Assembly: GCA_003255025.1 (NCBI GenBank)
Contig: QANY01008646.1
Span: 372,001 to 436,000, forward strand
Length of the DNA stretch: 64,000 nt
Origin: Datisca glomerata
Taxonomy: Eukaryota; Streptophyta; Magnoliopsida; Cucurbitales; Datiscaceae
Direction: 5' to 3'
In this document: positions 61,401-64,000 of the stretch, piece by piece
How positions within the stretch are numbered: the stretch's first letter is position 1
How the letters are laid out: each line of letters begins with the position of its first letter
The notes under the pieces: model-generated
The model's input: only the letters and a program-made list of their open reading frames with translations
What the model was told of the DNA's origin: nothing
Databases searched by the model: none
Program-made: the position numbers and the translations under genes

Positions 61401-64000
61401 CTAGAAGGTCTCTCTCTATTCATAGTCAATAAATTACCAAGACCCAACCCACCAAGATCCTTGCTTTTAGTAACCTTAACCCATCTAACTTAATGATCTC
61501 TTTTCCTTCCTTAACAGTCTCCCACAAAAGTCTCTTATCAATCTCTCTAAAATATTAGCTACCTTCAAGGGTAATTAAAAGTAGACAAATAATGAGTAGG
61601 GAATAGGGACACTTCTCAAAACAGCTAGAACCAAAGTTAATCTACCTCCTCTAGAAAAAATTCTCAACAATATATACTTTTTCTAGCCATCCGATATATC
61701 CTTACCTTCTCAACAACCGAATTGGTCGATGCTGTTTGCTTCTTAGTTTACTTTCTGGCTCTTTCTAACCTATTTCTTGGTGTTTGGTGGATTTCTGGGC
61801 AACGTTGTCCTTTTGAGTTCTCTTGTACTTACTTTATGTCGAGACTTTTTTGTTAGTTTCGGGTTGAAAATATATCAGTGCTTACTGAGGATTCAAGTGA
61901 TTTATGTAAGTCGTTCCTTTGCAGACCAATACAAGTGTGGCTAGCGCCCTTGGAACATATTTCTTACCCCAGATTTCTTTGATATTTTTGGACATGCTTA
62001 ATGTTTACAGGTATCTTTTCCAAGTTTAGCTCCTTTCATATGTGCTTGAGCTGTAAGATATTGAAATGTATTGTTATCTTTTGATACAGTGATCTTAGAT
62101 GTTTGTGCTTTTATAATTCTTCCTGCAGAATGTACAGTGAGCTTGTATCAAATAGTATTGCCGAAGGAGGACCCTTTGCATCTAAAACATCATATGTCAA
62201 GCTTCTACGGTATATTCAAGGGCAATCTTGTTCAATTGTCTTATGATATGAGGAACTTTTGTTAAATATCTCACTGAAACAGATCGGTTAAGAGGGAGAC
62301 TCTTAAGCTTATAGAGACATTCTTGGACAAGGCCGAAGATCAGCCACAAATCGGAAAGCAGTTTGTGCCACCAATGATGGATCCTGTTCTAGGCGACTAT
62401 GCAAGGAATCTTCCTGATGCCCGAGAATCAGAAGTTCTATCTCTTTTTGCTACAATAATCAATAAGTATGATCTCTGTATCAATTATGTTCATTCAGTCT
62501 TGTCTTCCCTTCTGTAAATAGTGAGTAGCATAACGGAAACTTGGGTTGAACAACTTAAAACATTTTAATTATAGCTCAATTAAACCATATAAAGTATTTT
62601 CTCATATTCCTTGTTGACTATGCTATGAATTGGTGATCTGTTGAAGTCCTCGAACCAGTCTCTAATTGGCGTTTGAGTTTAGGAATCACAGGAGTTGTAG
62701 ATTTGGGTTGTAGTGTATCTATGTTGTTTTTGTGATTGTGTTCAACTATAGATTTTCTTTTATGTTGAAAATCTTATAAAAGCTACCCGCCGTCAATGCC
62801 AATGGATGATAAATAGTACTATAAACTCATGGAATAAAATCATTATTGATATGCATGGATGTTATCTTGGAATAAAATCATTATTGATAGTGTTCTATAG
62901 AGGTTTGCAGTGGAGGATTTTCTTTAGGTAGTTTGGTTGGAATGAAATTAAAGAATTTGTGAAGAAAAGTTTGTGCTTTTGTGGATTTTGATACAGTTTG
63001 GAGTTGTTTTTTCTCGCGTCATTGGGGTTTCCAAGTCAAGTGCTTTCAAGAATGATTCATTGTTTTATGATTTTGAGAAGTTGGAAAAATGAATGTTTAT
63101 ACTTGATTTTATACTTTTTTGTTATATCGTAAGGGTTTCTTGTTCTTGATTCTTGTGATTTATTTATTTTATTCATGATCGATGTCGTATTCACAAGATC
63201 CCCGAGTAGGGGTTAAAACAGCACTAAGAGTTGCCATCCAGGCTTTTTCAGAAATAAAACCGAAGTAGAAACATCCGTGATATAATAGTTATATATATTA
63301 TCAGTTTGAAGAGACAACCTCTAACACGCATCTTGAAACTCAGTAGGAAAAAGACGTCGCAATTATAAGATTTACCAAATACCAAATGAGCTGAAACTAT
63401 AAACTAATTACTTTTTATTCCTTAAAAAGATAGCCAATCAAGCTTTATTTTTGCTGAAATACTCTGATATTTTCTCTGCATCTTTCTTCGCTGAACCTAC
63501 TTTCTATATGAAATGTAAGATTTTGCCAAGAAATATTAAATTTTTAATTCTTTTTTATGTCAATAAGATTTGTAATGTAACTTTGACTATAAAAATAGTA
63601 AGTATTATCCTAGTCTGAGGTGTTTAATAAGATATCGATTTTCTCATGACTTGAAGTTTATTTATTTGTACATTTTTGTTTATAAAGGTACAAGAGTGCA
63701 ATGATTGATGATGTACCTCGCGTATTTGAAGCTGTCTTTCAATGCACATTGGAGGTGAGTATCTCGGCTGTTATATTGGGGGTGCTAAGTTTGCTCTATG
63801 TTTTGGATAACACGATTAGTTGTCAACAACTGGAAATGTCTCTGGAGCTAGATTTTGGTGGTCAGGAAGAGTTACAATTTTCTAGCTAAGCTATTTTGGT
63901 TGCCTTGTGCATAAAACATTCCATGGATTCAAGGAAAAGCATGTAATATTAAGTGTTAGTTCGGATTCCTAACTTTTTCTCCAAACAGATGATTACTAAA
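49470..64000 (+). CDS. XPO1: Exportin-1 (XPO1/CRM1), 5' 27 coding exons, runs off window end
   Basis: Nuclear export receptor that carries leucine-rich NES cargo with RanGTP through the nuclear pore. Exons: 49470-49568, 50796-50912, 51835-51927, 52087-52158, 52943-53050, 53136-53218, 54620-54758, 54851-54919, 55118-55195, 55352-55414, 55495-55539, 56627-56734, 56854-56952, 57657-57860, 58124-58183, 59295-59405, 59537-59634, 59804-59912, 60140-60205, 60348-60446, 60532-60612, 60739-60828, 61925-62010, 62129-62209, 62283-62465, 63688-63754, 63989-64000+. This gives 840 codons of about 1,075 in plants. It starts [15 protein letters not shown]. An importin-beta N-terminal-type region covers about residues 33-100. 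The HEAT-9 acidic loop is near residues 437-458 ([17 protein letters not shown]). Cys532 in [15 protein letters not shown] is the position modified by leptomycin B in sensitive exportins. Intron 11 (55540-56626) is GC-AG; the rest are GT-AG. The frame is intact throughout. Confidence 0.96.
52354..52374 (+). repeat. G21 homopolymer in XPO1 intron 4
   Basis: Twenty-one consecutive G, preceded by gagggaggt. The length is unreliable in most sequencing. Such a run could form a G-quadruplex in DNA or pre-mRNA. Confidence 0.9.
53590..54190 (+). mobile_element. LINE 3'-end relic (zf-RVT region) in XPO1 intron 6
   Basis: Plus-strand translation reads [12 protein letters not shown], then ADTV with a stop, then [19 protein letters not shown] and FKVWHTFL. 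This is the zinc-binding region at the C-terminus of plant LINE reverse transcriptases. After a frame change it continues [17 protein letters not shown] and [10 protein letters not shown]. Only about 0.5 kb remains, with a stop and a frameshift. It lies in the same orientation as XPO1. Confidence 0.85.
55793..55904. repeat. Small foldback (MITE-like hairpin) in XPO1 intron 11
   Basis: ctatggta (55793-55800) pairs with taccatag (55897-55904). Inner ggggtcaattgaccc / ggtcagttgacccc, and atggatc / gatccaat, also pair, with asymmetric extra bases in the left arm. The central part is GC-rich (aaatggggcccacaagggg). Confidence 0.75.
61250..61720 (-). mobile_element. LINE reverse-transcriptase relic, antisense in XPO1 intron 22
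   Basis: On the minus strand, with frame changes, 61720-61600 reads the equivalent of SRGGRLTLV and VLRSVPIPY. Then, near 61500-61430, it reads [18 protein letters not shown], and near 61310 DGW, features of the region just before the zinc-binding domain in plant LINE reverse transcriptases. It is broken by several stops. Precise ends were not found. Confidence 0.75.

Overview
The window is nuclear DNA from a flowering plant, almost certainly a dicot. It holds two spliced plant genes with canonical plant exon-intron structure, a decayed piece of plastid rpoC1, and many plant-type transposable elements (hAT, CACTA, Ty3/Gypsy, Ty1/Copia, LINE, MITEs), in AT-rich DNA with CT-rich leaders. No bacterial gene, CRISPR array or recognisable tRNA/rRNA gene was found. 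I cannot name the species.

Layout. 0.5-12.3 kb is a nested transposon complex. A block of about 1.9 kb occurs twice in tandem. The left copy is interrupted by a 3.9-kb decayed hAT element and the right copy by a 3.7-kb CACTA element; each copy preserves the other's empty site. 12.3-12.7 kb is an hAT-type MITE with a perfect 8-bp target duplication. 12.7-16.6 kb is AT-rich DNA without recognisable genes. 16.6-23.8 kb is a wrecked Ty3/Gypsy element on the minus strand (gag and RT on minus, integrase core deleted) with an additional antisense ORF on plus, several minisatellites and a 5-N assembly gap. 23.9-26.1 kb is a 2.2-kb internally deleted Ty1/Copia element with both LTRs, primer-binding site and polypurine tract. 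26-30.8 kb has gene-like but non-coding DNA and the plastid insertion. 30.8-38 kb is dominated by tandem repeats and a 1.26-kb foldback.

The right 25 kb is gene-bearing, and both genes are on the plus strand. HRD1 (39.8-46.6 kb) is complete: 7 coding exons and 550 codons, encoding the ER membrane RING E3 ligase of ER-associated degradation. Two MITEs sit in its introns. XPO1/CRM1 (from 49.47 kb past the window end) encodes the nuclear export receptor; 27 coding exons are visible, with 840 codons of an expected ~1,075. One of its introns is GC-AG, and its introns carry two opposite-strand LINE relics, a G21 tract and a small foldback. The two genes are functionally unrelated neighbours (protein quality control and nuclear export). 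Splice junctions were placed by hand from reading-frame continuity, GT/GC-AG signals and remembered family sequence, not by transcript evidence.
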